Assembly: GCA_023379345.1 (NCBI GenBank)
Contig: JAMCUV010000041.1
Coordinates: 1 to 12,194 of the forward strand
Reading direction: 5' to 3'
From: Thermoplasmatota archaeon
GTDB taxonomy: Archaea; Thermoplasmatota; Thermoplasmata; Thermoplasmatales; Thermoplasmataceae
DNA: 12,194 nt
Shown: piece after piece, positions 1-6,712 of the stretch
Layout of the letters: each line of letters starts with the position of its first letter
How positions within the stretch are numbered: the stretch's first letter is position 1
Made by a program: the position numbers and the translations under genes
The notes under the pieces: model-generated
The model's input: the letters and a program-made list of their open reading frames with translations, nothing else
What the model was told of the DNA's origin: nothing
The model's database searches: none

Positions 1-1558
1 CATCAGGATCCCTGTCAGCCTTCCGGACTATGCTGATCCCGGCCTTCTCCGCTATGTCCCTGTAGGCTGCCTGCCTGACGCGATCCATGCTTGACAGGCT
101 CCTTTCTGTCATTATGACCTCATGATCGGCACTGATCCTCAGGGCATCATCATGGTACCTGTAGATGTTTGAATCTATGACAATCTCCTCCTGATCGGGG
201 AGATCAGGATAGACCGTGGCCGGAAGGCAGTAGAGGCCGTCTCCGCTGAATTTTTCTCCCGTTATTATTTCCACGCCCATCCTCCGCAGGACCGTGCCGT
301 AATAATCAACAAGCCTTCCGGTCTCGAACTTTTTCCACCGATCCCAGATCTGAAGCAGCTGCCCCCCGATCCTGTCGTTGGCTTCATACAGCGTGACCTG
401 CATGCCGGATTTTGCCGCCATGATGGCAGCCTCCAGTCCGCTGACACCAGCTCCGGCTATTGCAATGTCTCCTGAAAGCCTCATGGCCGGTTTCCTGACA
501 GATTCCAGTCCCGTGTCGGGATTCACTGTGCACCTGACCTCACCAAATCCAAGGTCCCTGCAGGCCTGGTTGCATCTTATGCATGGCCTCAATGCATCCG
601 GATCCTTCAGCAGTTTCATGGCAAAGTACGGATCAGCCAGTTCAGCCCTTCCAACGGAGACGAAGTCCGCCTTCTCAAGGACCTTCTGCGCATCCTGCAG
701 GCTGGTGACTGATCCCACCACCATGGTGGTCAGGTTGGCTTTCCTTGGTAGCCTGTCCAGGATGTGTGTCCTGGGGCTGTAGAAGGATGATGAAGATCCG
801 GGTGGGGCGAAACGGCCCGCCGAGAAATGCACGTAGTCAATCCCTTTGAGGGTTTCAGCAATTTTCAGGCCGTAATCAGGCTCGTATCCGTCCGGATCGT
901 CCTCATAGAGGCTCAGCCTGATGCCAAGGGCAATATCTTCCTGCTGCCTGATACCGTCAATTATGTCCTGGACAATCCTGAGACGGTTTTCAAATGATCC
1001 GCCGTACCGGTCTGACCTGAGGTTCAGCGCCGGTGACAGGAACTCCTGCAGCAGGTAACCGTGTGCCCCATGCAGCTCTATTCCGTCAAAATTAGCCCTC
1101 CTGGCAAATCCGGCAGCCTTGATGAAGGACGCTATGACCGAATCGATGTCATTGACGGTCATTTCCCTGGGCGTATATCCAACATAATCCACCGCAGAAG
1201 GAGCCATGGGGGATTCCCTGTTTGTGTCAAGAAAGGCCTTCCCTCCAGCATGGACAAGCTGCATGAACACCTTGCTTCCATGGATGTGGATGCGCTCCGT
1301 GAGCCTCTTGAATTTCGGTATGAAGTCATAGCTGTAAACGCCGGCTTCGTTCCTTGATCCCCGGGAATTCTTACCGTCCACATAGGTGTATTCTGTTATT
1401 ATGAGGCCTGTGCCTCCTCTGGCCCTTTCCTCGAGATACGCAATGTGGTTCTCATTTGTATTGCCGTCCGGATCTGCAAGGTTAGAGATCATGGGCGCCA
1501 TCACTATCCTGTTCCTTATGGGGACATTTCCAATGGATCCTGGTTCTCCTATATTCAT
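1..1558 (-). CDS. Old Yellow Enzyme-type Fe-S flavoprotein, 2,4-dienoyl-CoA reductase/enoate reductase-like (3' end outside window)
   Basis: Reading the minus strand from the ATG at 1558-1556 gives 519 uninterrupted codons to the window edge, so the C-terminus is missing. An in-frame TAA lies nine codons upstream of this ATG. Residues 1 to about 320 form the FMN-binding TIM barrel, with ELHGAHGYL at 161-169 and the NLRSDRYGGSFENR segment at 179-192, both typical of the NADH:flavin oxidoreductase family. Cysteines 326, 329, 333 and 343 match the CxxCxxxC-x9-C pattern of the 4Fe-4S site in FadH, BaiCD/BaiH and trimethylamine dehydrogenase. A dinucleotide fold begins at 365, with GAGVSG at 369-374. 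The family passes electrons from NAD(P)H through FAD, the Fe-S cluster and FMN to an activated C=C bond. The exact substrate cannot be read: the barrel has the HGAH form of the motif, whereas E. coli FadH as I remember it differs there. The neighbouring CoA-metabolism genes favour an enoyl- or dienoyl-CoA type substrate. Confidence 0.88.
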   Translation of the reverse strand, partial: MNIGEPGSIGNVPIRNRIVMAPMISNLADPDGNTNENHIAYLEERARGGTGLIITEYTYVDGKNSRGSRNEAGVYSYDFIPKFKRLTERIHIHGSKVFMQLVHAGGKAFLDTNRESPMAPSAVDYVGYTPREMTVNDIDSVIASFIKAAGFARRANFDGIELHGAHGYLLQEFLSPALNLRSDRYGGSFENRLRIVQDIIDGIRQQEDIALGIRLSLYEDDPDGYEPDYGLKIAETLKGIDYVHFSAGRFAPPGSSSSFYSPRTHILDRLPRKANLTTMVVGSVTSLQDAQKVLEKADFVSVGRAELADPYFAMKLLKDPDALRPCIRCNQACRDLGFGEVRCTVNPDTGLESVRKPAMRLSGDIAIAGAGVSGLEAAIMAAKSGMQVTLYEANDRIGGQLLQIWDRWKKFETGRLVDYYGTVLRRMGVEIITGEKFSGDGLYCLPATVYPDLPDQEEIVIDSNIYRYHDDALRISADHEVIMTERSLSSMDRVRQAAYRDIAEKAGISIVRKADRDPD

Positions 1559-1579
1559 CCCGCAGAGAATTGGACTTTG

Positions 1580-1589
1580 TTCTTAAGAG
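1580..1589 (-). promoter_or_regulatory. TATA-like box for the flavoprotein gene
   Basis: On the minus strand this reads CTCTTAAGAA. Its centre is about 27 bases before the ATG at 1558, the spacing expected for an archaeal leaderless transcript. No good Shine-Dalgarno sequence precedes that ATG. The box lies back to back with the plus-strand box at 1617-1625. Confidence 0.45.
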
Positions 1590-1616
1590 TAGCCCTTCCG
1601 GACCGCGGGCAAAAGT

Positions 1617-1625
1617 CTTAAAAAT
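1617..1625 (+). promoter_or_regulatory. TATA-like box for the SDR gene
   Basis: CTTAAAAAT, centred about 24 bases before the ATG at 1645, fits a leaderless start there. This is one reason to prefer 1645 over the in-frame upstream ATGs at 1570 and 1624, the second of which lies inside this box. Confidence 0.5.
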
Positions 1626-1644
1626 GCGACCGGATAGAGTGATC

Positions 1645-2343
1645 ATGCATAATGTTGTGGTAAGCGGCCTTGGGCCCGGAATGGGGTGTGCCATCTCCAG
1701 GGCTCTGGCCAGCGGTGGATACAGAGTTTATGCCATTTCAAGAAGCAACGCTGGCGAGAAAATCGCTGCAGACATTGGGGTGAGTTATTATTCGGGGGAC
1801 CTCAGGGATCCGGAATCCGTTCGTAAGGTGTTTTCCAGCATCATGCATGATGCAGGCAGCATTCATCATGTGGTTCATACGGCGGGAGGATTTTTCAGGA
1901 AATCGTCACTGAAGGATGTTGATGCCCATCTGTTTGAATCTGCTCTGATGAACAATGCCCAGACGTTCTACAATGTTGCAAGGGAAAGTGTGCCATACCT
2001 TTCCCAGTACCATGGTTCCATAACGGCAGTGACTGCAGCCAGGCATGTGTACATGAACAGCCATGCAGGCTATGCAGCTGGAAAGGGCGCTGTGACCTAC
2101 ATGGTTCACGAGCTTGCGGGGGAGCTTGCTCCCATGGGAATCAGGGTGAACGCCGTTGCTCCCGGCTTCATATCCAAGGAGAACTGCGGTGGATCTGACG
2201 TTAAGAATCTCCTGGGGATAGGCAGGCATAGTGCCGAACCCATTGCATCGGCAGTAATGTGGATCATGAGCAGCCATGAGATCACCGGGCAGACCATCGA
2301 GATAGATTCAGGCTTTGGCACCCAGATCCCCGATGGTCTCTGA
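1645..2343 (+). CDS. Short-chain dehydrogenase/reductase with Thr at the usual catalytic Ser position
   Basis: A 232-residue classical-size SDR with a Rossmann fold. The cofactor loop GLGPGMG is at 8-14, GDLRD is at 51-55, Asn104 fits the helix-4 Asn, Tyr143 and Lys147 form YAAGK, and RVNAVAPGF is at 167-175. The position 13 residues before the Tyr, normally the catalytic Ser, is Thr130. Such enzymes interconvert hydroxyl and oxo groups with NAD(P)H. The start at 1645 places the glycine loop a normal 7 residues from the N-terminus and agrees with the TATA spacing; the frame is open back to an ATG at 1570. The gene is divergent from the flavoprotein gene (86 bases) and 41 bases upstream of the thiolase-like gene, which seems to have its own promoter. 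The likely role is hydroxyacyl/oxoacyl-CoA redox chemistry in the same catabolic pathway, inferred only from context. Confidence 0.85.
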   Translation: MHNVVVSGLGPGMGCAISRALASGGYRVYAISRSNAGEKIAADIGVSYYSGDLRDPESVRKVFSSIMHDAGSIHHVVHTAGGFFRKSSLKDVDAHLFESALMNNAQTFYNVARESVPYLSQYHGSITAVTAARHVYMNSHAGYAAGKGAVTYMVHELAGELAPMGIRVNAVAPGFISKENCGGSDVKNLLGIGRHSAEPIASAVMWIMSSHEITGQTIEIDSGFGTQIPDGL

Positions 2344-2353
2344 AGACTGACAA

Positions 2354-2362
2354 TTTAATAAA
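2354..2362 (+). promoter_or_regulatory. TATA-like box for the thiolase-like/DUF35 operon
   Basis: TTTAATAAA in the 41-base gap after the SDR gene, centred about 27 bases before the ATG at 2385. It suggests that the thiolase-like and DUF35 genes can be transcribed independently of the SDR, again without a leader. Confidence 0.5.
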
Positions 2363-2384
2363 TCACATTGCCGTACAGAAAGTG

Positions 2385-3527
2385 ATGTCAGTAATATCAG
2401 ACGTGAGTTTCACGCGTTTTGGCAAGAGGCCGGAGGGGCTGCTTGATCTGGCTGCAGAATCGGCCCTTCCAATTGTCAGGAAATACGGCAGGGATATTGA
2501 TTTCATTGTTTTCTCAAATTCATATTCTGGAGAATTCAATGATGTGTCCGGAGTCAATAACCTCATTTCAACCAGGCTGTCCATGGATGATGTGCCCTCA
2601 ATGCGTGTTGACAACACCAGCGGAAGCGGCGGAAGCGCTGTTATGGTTGCTGATTCCCTCATAAGGTCCGGCAATGCCAGCAATGTGCTTGTCATAGGCG
2701 CAGAAAAAATGACTGGCTACCCCACCAAGAAGTCAACCAGGATCATAGCCTCCCTTCTCCATCCAGAGGAGCGTTCAGCGGGAATATCGCTGCCATCGCT
2801 TGCCGCCTTCATGACCAGATCCTACCTGAAGGAGTTTGATGCGCCACGTGAGAGCGTAGCCCGTGTTGCCGTGAAGAATCACCATAACGGATCCCTGAAT
2901 CCATATGCGCACTTCCAGTCTGAAGTGACTCTTGAGGAGGTCATGGCTTCCCGTGTCATAGCCGATCCCCTTCGGATCTTCGAGTTCTGTCCCGTGAGCG
3001 ATGGTGCGGTTTCCATGTTGATGACCTCGGATGAGAACCGTGATTCCTTCGGCAATGATCATGTTGAAATCCTGGGTGTGGGATATTCATCGGGGACATC
3101 ATCACTGTCATACAGGGATTCCCTGACCACCATAGGGAGTGTCAGGAGATCCTCGGAAATGGCATTCCGCAGGTCAAAGCTGACTCCAAATTACATGGAT
3201 GTTGTTGAGCTGCATGACATGGCGGCAGTGCTTGAGATCATAGAGAGCGAGGATGCAGGCTTCTTCAAGAAGGGCCACGGGTGGGAAGCCGTAATGAATG
3301 GAGAAACTGAAATAGGCGGTCCGAGGCCCATCAACACCAGCGGCGGCCTGAATTCCAAGGGCCATCCCATTGGGGCAAGCGGTGTGGCACAGGCAGGGGA
3401 AATATATCTCCAGATCACTGGAAAGGCTGAGAAAAGGCAGATAAAGGATGCCCATCTTGGCTTCTCCCTGAGCATGGCCGGCTTCGGCAACAATGCCACG
3501 GCAATAGTTTACGGAGGTGCATCATGA
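2385..3527 (+). CDS. Thiolase-fold protein (SCP2/archaeal thiolase family) with Ser replacing the nucleophilic Cys
   Basis: A 380-residue protein, normal length for the thiolase family. VAVKNHHNGSLNPYAHF (161-177), ADPLRIFEFCPVSDGA (193-208), VELHDM (274-279) and NTSGGLNSKGHPIGASG (317-333, with the active-site His327) are all classic thiolase segments. The segment that normally reads like VExxCASGG is VDNTSGSGG at 75-83, so the residue that should be the acyl-accepting Cys is Ser79. The C-terminal segment near 361-370 (SLSMAGFGNN) also differs from the usual HNxGG or CxGG form. The fold is clear, but ordinary thiolytic or Claisen chemistry through a Cys thioester is doubtful. Cys-less thiolase-fold proteins that work with DUF35 partners include the Ltp2-type retro-aldolases of steroid side-chain breakdown, which makes an aldol-lyase role possible. 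The start is ATG 2385; a GTG sits directly before it at 2382. The stop overlaps the DUF35 start as ATGA. Confidence 0.88.
   Translation: MSVISDVSFTRFGKRPEGLLDLAAESALPIVRKYGRDIDFIVFSNSYSGEFNDVSGVNNLISTRLSMDDVPSMRVDNTSGSGGSAVMVADSLIRSGNASNVLVIGAEKMTGYPTKKSTRIIASLLHPEERSAGISLPSLAAFMTRSYLKEFDAPRESVARVAVKNHHNGSLNPYAHFQSEVTLEEVMASRVIADPLRIFEFCPVSDGAVSMLMTSDENRDSFGNDHVEILGVGYSSGTSSLSYRDSLTTIGSVRRSSEMAFRRSKLTPNYMDVVELHDMAAVLEIIESEDAGFFKKGHGWEAVMNGETEIGGPRPINTSGGLNSKGHPIGASGVAQAGEIYLQITGKAEKRQIKDAHLGFSLSMAGFGNNATAIVYGGAS
3513..3519 (+). promoter_or_regulatory. Ribosome binding site for the DUF35 gene
   Basis: GGAGGTG lies four bases before the ATG at 3524, inside the end of the thiolase-like gene. 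It supports translational coupling of the two genes and is much stronger than anything before the first genes of transcripts in this window. Confidence 0.65.
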
Positions 3528-3811
3528 ACATAAACAGGTGCAGGAACTGCGGAACAAAATTCCTGGTTGCAAGGTCAATGTGTCCCAAATGCGGGAAGGA
3601 GGATTTTGAGCATGTTCCGGCACGGAGCGGCATAGTCCTGGAATCCGTGGAACTCATTGCAACTCCAGACCCGTATCCGGACAGGTATTATCTTGTGCTT
3701 CTTGACGTTGATGACGTGAAGGTTTTCTGCCGCTCACAGGAGAAACTCAAGGAAGGATCCCAGGCCGACATCCAGGACGATGAACTGGGCCCCACATGCA
3801 GGAAAGCCTGA
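3524..3811 (+). CDS. DUF35 family zinc-ribbon/OB-fold protein, partner of the thiolase-like protein
   Basis: A 95-residue protein. The N-terminus carries a rubredoxin-like zinc ribbon with Cys6, Cys9, Cys20 and Cys23. A short OB-type beta region follows from about residue 34, with GIVLESVELI (35-44) and RYYLVLLDVDDVKVF. It is shorter than the roughly 120-140 residues usual for DUF35 proteins, and the C-terminal end of the OB domain looks abbreviated. In archaea, DUF35 proteins bridge acetoacetyl-CoA thiolase and HMG-CoA synthase. In actinobacteria a DUF35 domain binds the Ltp2 aldolase. The ATGA overlap with the thiolase-like gene strongly suggests that the two proteins form a complex. No catalytic residue of its own is apparent; the likely role is structural or CoA-substrate channelling. 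Its 3' end is only 17 bases from the convergent CoA-transferase gene. Confidence 0.85.
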   Translation: MNINRCRNCGTKFLVARSMCPKCGKEDFEHVPARSGIVLESVELIATPDPYPDRYYLVLLDVDDVKVFCRSQEKLKEGSQADIQDDELGPTCRKA

Positions 3812-3828
3812 TTACAGAAAGGGTGAAC

Positions 3829-5067
3829 TCATTCCTTTTTCCTGTCAGTGCCTGTATTTCCATTGACTATCTTTCTCTCAACCATGCCTGATATTTCCTC
3901 ATCACTATATCCAGTATTGCGGAGAATCTCTACCGTGTTTTCCCCCAGCATGGGCGGATGCAAACGGACTGATGCCGGCGTTGCAGACATCTTGAATGGC
4001 GTTCCCAGGACCCTTATTTTTCCGTAAGGCGCCTCCATATCAACAAGCATGTTCCTTTCCATTATCTGTGGCGCATTCACAGCCTGCTCCACGCTGTTTA
4101 TGGGCGCTGCAGGAATCCCTGAATCCAGAAATTTCTGGAAGAGTTCCTGTGTTCTGAATGCCGAAAAGGCCCTGTTTATCTCGTCCACCAGTTTATCCCT
4201 GTTCTGGACCCTTTCAACATTGGTGAGAAACATGGGATTCAATGTGAGATCGTCCCTTCCTATTATGCTGCAGAAGGTTTTCCAGAGCTTTTCTGTTCCA
4301 ACTGCCACTGCTATGTAACCGTCCGCAGTCCTGAAGACCTGGTACGGAGCTATGTTGGAATGCGCGGATCCAAGATGCCGCGGATTTTTTCCCGTGGAGA
4401 AATATCCCAGCGCCTGGTGCGTCAGTATTGAGAAGTTGGCGTCAAGCATTGACATATCTATGAACTGCCCCTCTCCCGTGGCATCCCTGTGCCGCAGGGC
4501 CGCGAGCACGGCTATGACGGAGAAAAGCCCTGCAGTTATGTCCGCTATTGGCACCCCGAACTTGATTGGGGGCCTGCCCTCCTCTGCGTTGAGGCTCAGG
4601 AGCCCGCTATATGCCAGCACTGTGAGATCGTATCCTGGCCATTCCCTTGAAGGGCCTGTCTGGCCATAACCTGAAAGGCTGCAGTAAATGATCCTGCTGT
4701 TGAGTTCCCTGGCCTCATCATAGGACAGGCCAAACTTCTCCATGGTGCCGGGCCTGAAGTTCTCAATGATCACGTCCGAATCCCTGGCAAGTTTCCTGAG
4801 AACCTCCTGCCCGGCGAAATTCTTCAGGTCCACGGCAATGCTCTTCTTGTTCCTGTTTGCACTGAGATAGTATGAGGACATTCCGTCCATGTAAGGCGGA
4901 GCCCATGACCTGGTCTGATCGCCTGATAGCGGTTCCACCTTTATGATCTCCGCCCCCAGATCCCCAAGTGTCATTGTTGCCATGGGGCCAGCCATTGCCT
5001 GCGTAAGATCCAGAACTCTCAAACCGTTTAAGGGGCCTGCTCCTTCCATGGGTGGAAAACTGGACAT
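3829..5067 (-). CDS. Class III CoA-transferase (CaiB/BaiF family)
   Basis: A 412-residue protein of typical family length. The N-terminal signature is present: GLRVLDLTQAMAGPMAT at 15-31, LGDLGAEIIKVEPLSGD at 34-50, NRNKKSIAVDLK at 71-82 and ENFRPGTMEKFGL at 102-114. Asp176 in GVPIADITAGL matches the catalytic aspartate that forms an acyl-CoA anhydride in formyl-CoA transferase. RDATGEGQFIDMSMLDA follows, as usual for the family. Enzymes of this group move CoA from a donor acyl-CoA to a carboxylic acid without a free intermediate; the acids include carnitine, bile acids, oxalate, mesaconate and aromatic acids. The substrate cannot be told from the sequence. The ATG at 5067 lies behind a TATA-like box and is divergent from the MFS transporter gene. 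This suggests that uptake and CoA activation of the same acid may be linked. Confidence 0.92.
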   Translation of the reverse strand: MSSFPPMEGAGPLNGLRVLDLTQAMAGPMATMTLGDLGAEIIKVEPLSGDQTRSWAPPYMDGMSSYYLSANRNKKSIAVDLKNFAGQEVLRKLARDSDVIIENFRPGTMEKFGLSYDEARELNSRIIYCSLSGYGQTGPSREWPGYDLTVLAYSGLLSLNAEEGRPPIKFGVPIADITAGLFSVIAVLAALRHRDATGEGQFIDMSMLDANFSILTHQALGYFSTGKNPRHLGSAHSNIAPYQVFRTADGYIAVAVGTEKLWKTFCSIIGRDDLTLNPMFLTNVERVQNRDKLVDEINRAFSAFRTQELFQKFLDSGIPAAPINSVEQAVNAPQIMERNMLVDMEAPYGKIRVLGTPFKMSATPASVRLHPPMLGENTVEILRNTGYSDEEISGMVERKIVNGNTGTDRKKE

Positions 5068-5084
5068 GGGTTAAAAAATGATCC

Positions 5085-5094
5085 GGTTTTTAAC
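5085..5094 (-). promoter_or_regulatory. TATA-like box for the CoA-transferase gene
   Basis: On the minus strand this reads GTTAAAAACC, centred about 23 bases before the ATG at 5067. It sits in the 167-base divergent region 5068-5234 shared with the transporter gene. A second AT-rich stretch, TTTTTTAA next to the start codon, is too close to serve as a TATA box. Confidence 0.4.
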
Positions 5095-5208
5095 TTTGAG
5101 ATTCGCGGTTCGTTGCTTTCATAACGGCTGTATTGAATCCGCGGAGGCCTATGCTAACGCATCTGATCTGATGACTTTATAATGATTCTCACATCGTAAT
5201 GATAATAA

Positions 5209-5217
5209 TTTTATATA
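5209..5217 (+). promoter_or_regulatory. TATA-like box for the MFS transporter gene
   Basis: TTTTATATA, centred about 22 bases before the ATG at 5235, supports that start over the in-frame ATG at 5199, which would place the TATA box inside the coding region. A near-repeat of TAATGAT occurs at 5180 and 5197 just upstream and could be a regulator site, but it is short. Confidence 0.5.
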
Positions 5218-5234
5218 TCAAGCGTTTAGCTAGA

Positions 5235-6128
5235 ATGACTGAAACAATTCCGGCAAAAGGTTCATGGAAAGGTGTGAACTGGAAAATATTCTATACGTCA
5301 TGGGGAGGGTGGACCCTGGATGGGTTCACGGCGTTTATTTACGCATTCGTGAATGTGGTTACCACGGAGTACCTGCTCAAGGCCACTGGAATCAGCCTCT
5401 CATACAAGGATTTCTTCCTTGAGGCGTTCTTTGCGGTCTTCCTTCTTGGATGGGGCGCATCGGTAATTTTTGGTCCACTGTCTGATAAATACGGAAGGGT
5501 GAAGACCCTGGCAATCAGCGTGATACTGTTTGCTGTTGGTTCTATACTGAGCGGCATAGCAACCAACGCCTACGAGTTCATGGTGTTCAGGTTCATAGTG
5601 GGACTGGGAATAGGTTCTGTATGGTTCACCGGGGGAAACGCGGTGGCTGAGGCTTTCCCTGAAAACAGGAGGGTTATGGGCGCAGGAATGTTACATACAG
5701 GGTACTACTTCGGGTTCTTCTTTGCCGCCATAGCCTATCTTGTATTGTTCCCGTACATAGGATTCGGGGGGCTTCTGATGCTTGGTGCCCTGCCGGTTGT
5801 ATTTGTGGCCTACCTTGGATTCAGGACCAGGGAGCCTGAGAGGTGGGAAAAGGTGCAGAAAACAGCAGAAATTTCAGCAAAGAAGTCATTTCTATCGGCG
5901 TTTGGCAAGGATTACAGGAGAACAACCATAGCGGGGTCCATAGTGCTCATTGCTGTAATTGTGGGCCTATATGGAGGAACTGTGTACGTGCCTGATGTGA
6001 CAACCAACATAATCTCCAGGCTCCCGCACCTGGCTTATCCCACAATAGACCTTGTTGCCGCTGCTGGTGCCGAGGTATCACTGTTCACTGTCATAGGCTG
6101 CCTCATAATGCCATTCCTTGCCGAATAA
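5235..6128 (+). CDS. MFS transporter, metabolite:H+ symporter-like; N-terminal two-thirds before an in-frame TAA
   Basis: The first 297 codons of a major facilitator protein. TM1 contains WTLDGFTAF, with Asp29 at a position conserved in metabolite:H+ and aromatic-acid symporters. The loop 2-3 signature GPLSDKYGR is at 80-88. RFIVGLGIGSVWFTGG and a basic central loop (about 200-235, with RTREPERWEKV) follow. About eight membrane segments are encoded before the reading frame hits TAA at 6126-6128, in the loop 8-9 motif that would normally read like AExLGRR. The same frame continues with clear MFS sequence to 6527. The complete protein would be about 430 residues, a usual MFS length. As written the product lacks TM9-12 and is probably inactive. 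Possible explanations are a real nonsense mutation, strain variation or a base error. The carboxylate-type family and the divergent CoA-transferase suggest an organic acid substrate. Confidence 0.8.
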   Translation: MTETIPAKGSWKGVNWKIFYTSWGGWTLDGFTAFIYAFVNVVTTEYLLKATGISLSYKDFFLEAFFAVFLLGWGASVIFGPLSDKYGRVKTLAISVILFAVGSILSGIATNAYEFMVFRFIVGLGIGSVWFTGGNAVAEAFPENRRVMGAGMLHTGYYFGFFFAAIAYLVLFPYIGFGGLLMLGALPVVFVAYLGFRTREPERWEKVQKTAEISAKKSFLSAFGKDYRRTTIAGSIVLIAVIVGLYGGTVYVPDVTTNIISRLPHLAYPTIDLVAAAGAEVSLFTVIGCLIMPFLAE

Positions 6129-6527
6129 CTTGGCAGGCGTGCAACGGAAATAACATTCCTTGTGCTCATGGCAATAAGCGTCTTCCTGATCTATGATGTG
6201 GTATACTACACGGGATCGCTCCTGGAACTGTTCCTGGCTGTCCCCCTCCTGGGGCTCGGCGGAGCTGATTTCGCAGTATTTACCCTGTGGCTTCCAGAAC
6301 TTTATCCAACAGAGTTCAGGGGATCAGGGTTCGCATTTGTCACCTCCATGGGCAGGTTCTTTGCTGCAGCCGTAATATTCGGCATTGGAGCTCTTGCCCT
6401 GGTTGTGGGATTCGGGCATGCCGTGGCCTATACAGCTGTCGGTTTCATCGTGGTGATACCTCTTGTATTCCTCATGAAAGAAACCAGGGGAAAGGGCCTC
6501 AAGGAAGACATAAACATAGAAAAGTGA
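6129..6527 (+). pseudogene. C-terminal third of the same MFS transporter, in frame after the TAA
   Basis: In the same frame as the upstream part, the 132 codons after the stop begin with LGRRATEITF, the second MFS loop signature. They continue with LPELYPTEFRGSGFAF and end with the KETRGKGL tail seen in many sugar and organic-acid porters; about four membrane segments (TM9-12) are present. No gap or frameshift is needed to join it to the upstream part: only the TAA at 6126-6128 interrupts. The first in-frame ATG is at 6162, inside a membrane segment, with no convincing ribosome site or TATA box, so independent expression as a working protein is unlikely. The otherwise intact downstream sequence argues for a very recent mutation or a sequence error, not for an old pseudogene. 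Confidence 0.75.
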
Positions 6528-6546
6528 ATTAGAAACATATTTTGCA

Positions 6547-6568
6547 TGGGTTGCCCACCCAATTTTTT
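6547..6568 (+). terminator. Hairpin plus T-run after the MFS gene
   Basis: TGGGT (6547-6551) can pair with ACCCA (6557-6561) around a 5-base loop, followed by six Ts at 6563-6568. Archaeal termination depends mainly on the T-run. The place, 20 bases after the MFS stop and before a convergent gene, is suitable. The stem is short, so the call is tentative. The remainder of 6528-6712 holds only an imperfect inverted repeat (6614-6650) and no gene. Confidence 0.4.
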
Positions 6569-6712
6569 CATAACGTCCAGAATCTGGCAGTAACCTGCAT
6601 CTGATGGGTTTTTCCTGGCGATGCATTTCAATATTTTTCATGCCACCAGGATAAGCAAGGAAAGAAGGCACAAGGATCTTGATCAGAATCCTGGGCATTT
6701 CCATTTTTCTGC

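Noticed and set aside
378..782. Plus-strand open frame of 134 codons opposite the flavoprotein gene
   Set aside because: It lies wholly antisense to a 519-codon frame with clear OYE, Fe-S and FAD signatures, has no recognisable domain and no start signals.
3174..3499. Two overlapping minus-strand frames opposite the thiolase-like gene
   Set aside because: They mirror conserved thiolase codons, have no ribosome site and no promoter; they are shadows of the coding strand.
5175..5210. Fur/DtxR-like iron box suggested by TAATGAT repeats and ATGATAATAATT
   Set aside because: The match is short and AT-rich, not a proper inverted repeat, and overlaps the TATA region; neighbouring genes have no iron link.
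6126..6128. Recoding of the TAA as a sense codon
   Set aside because: Known archaeal recoding uses TAG (pyrrolysine) or TGA (selenocysteine). No recoding element was seen, and other genes here end in TAA, TGA or TAG as normal stops or avoid them in frame.
6162..6527. Independent small membrane protein starting at ATG 6162
   Set aside because: It is the in-frame continuation of the MFS transporter, begins inside a membrane segment and has no start signals of its own.
6614..6650. Imperfect inverted repeat CCTGG...GCAT / ATGC...CCAGG as a second terminator or small RNA
   Set aside because: The stem is interrupted and no T-run follows on either strand; kept only as a note.
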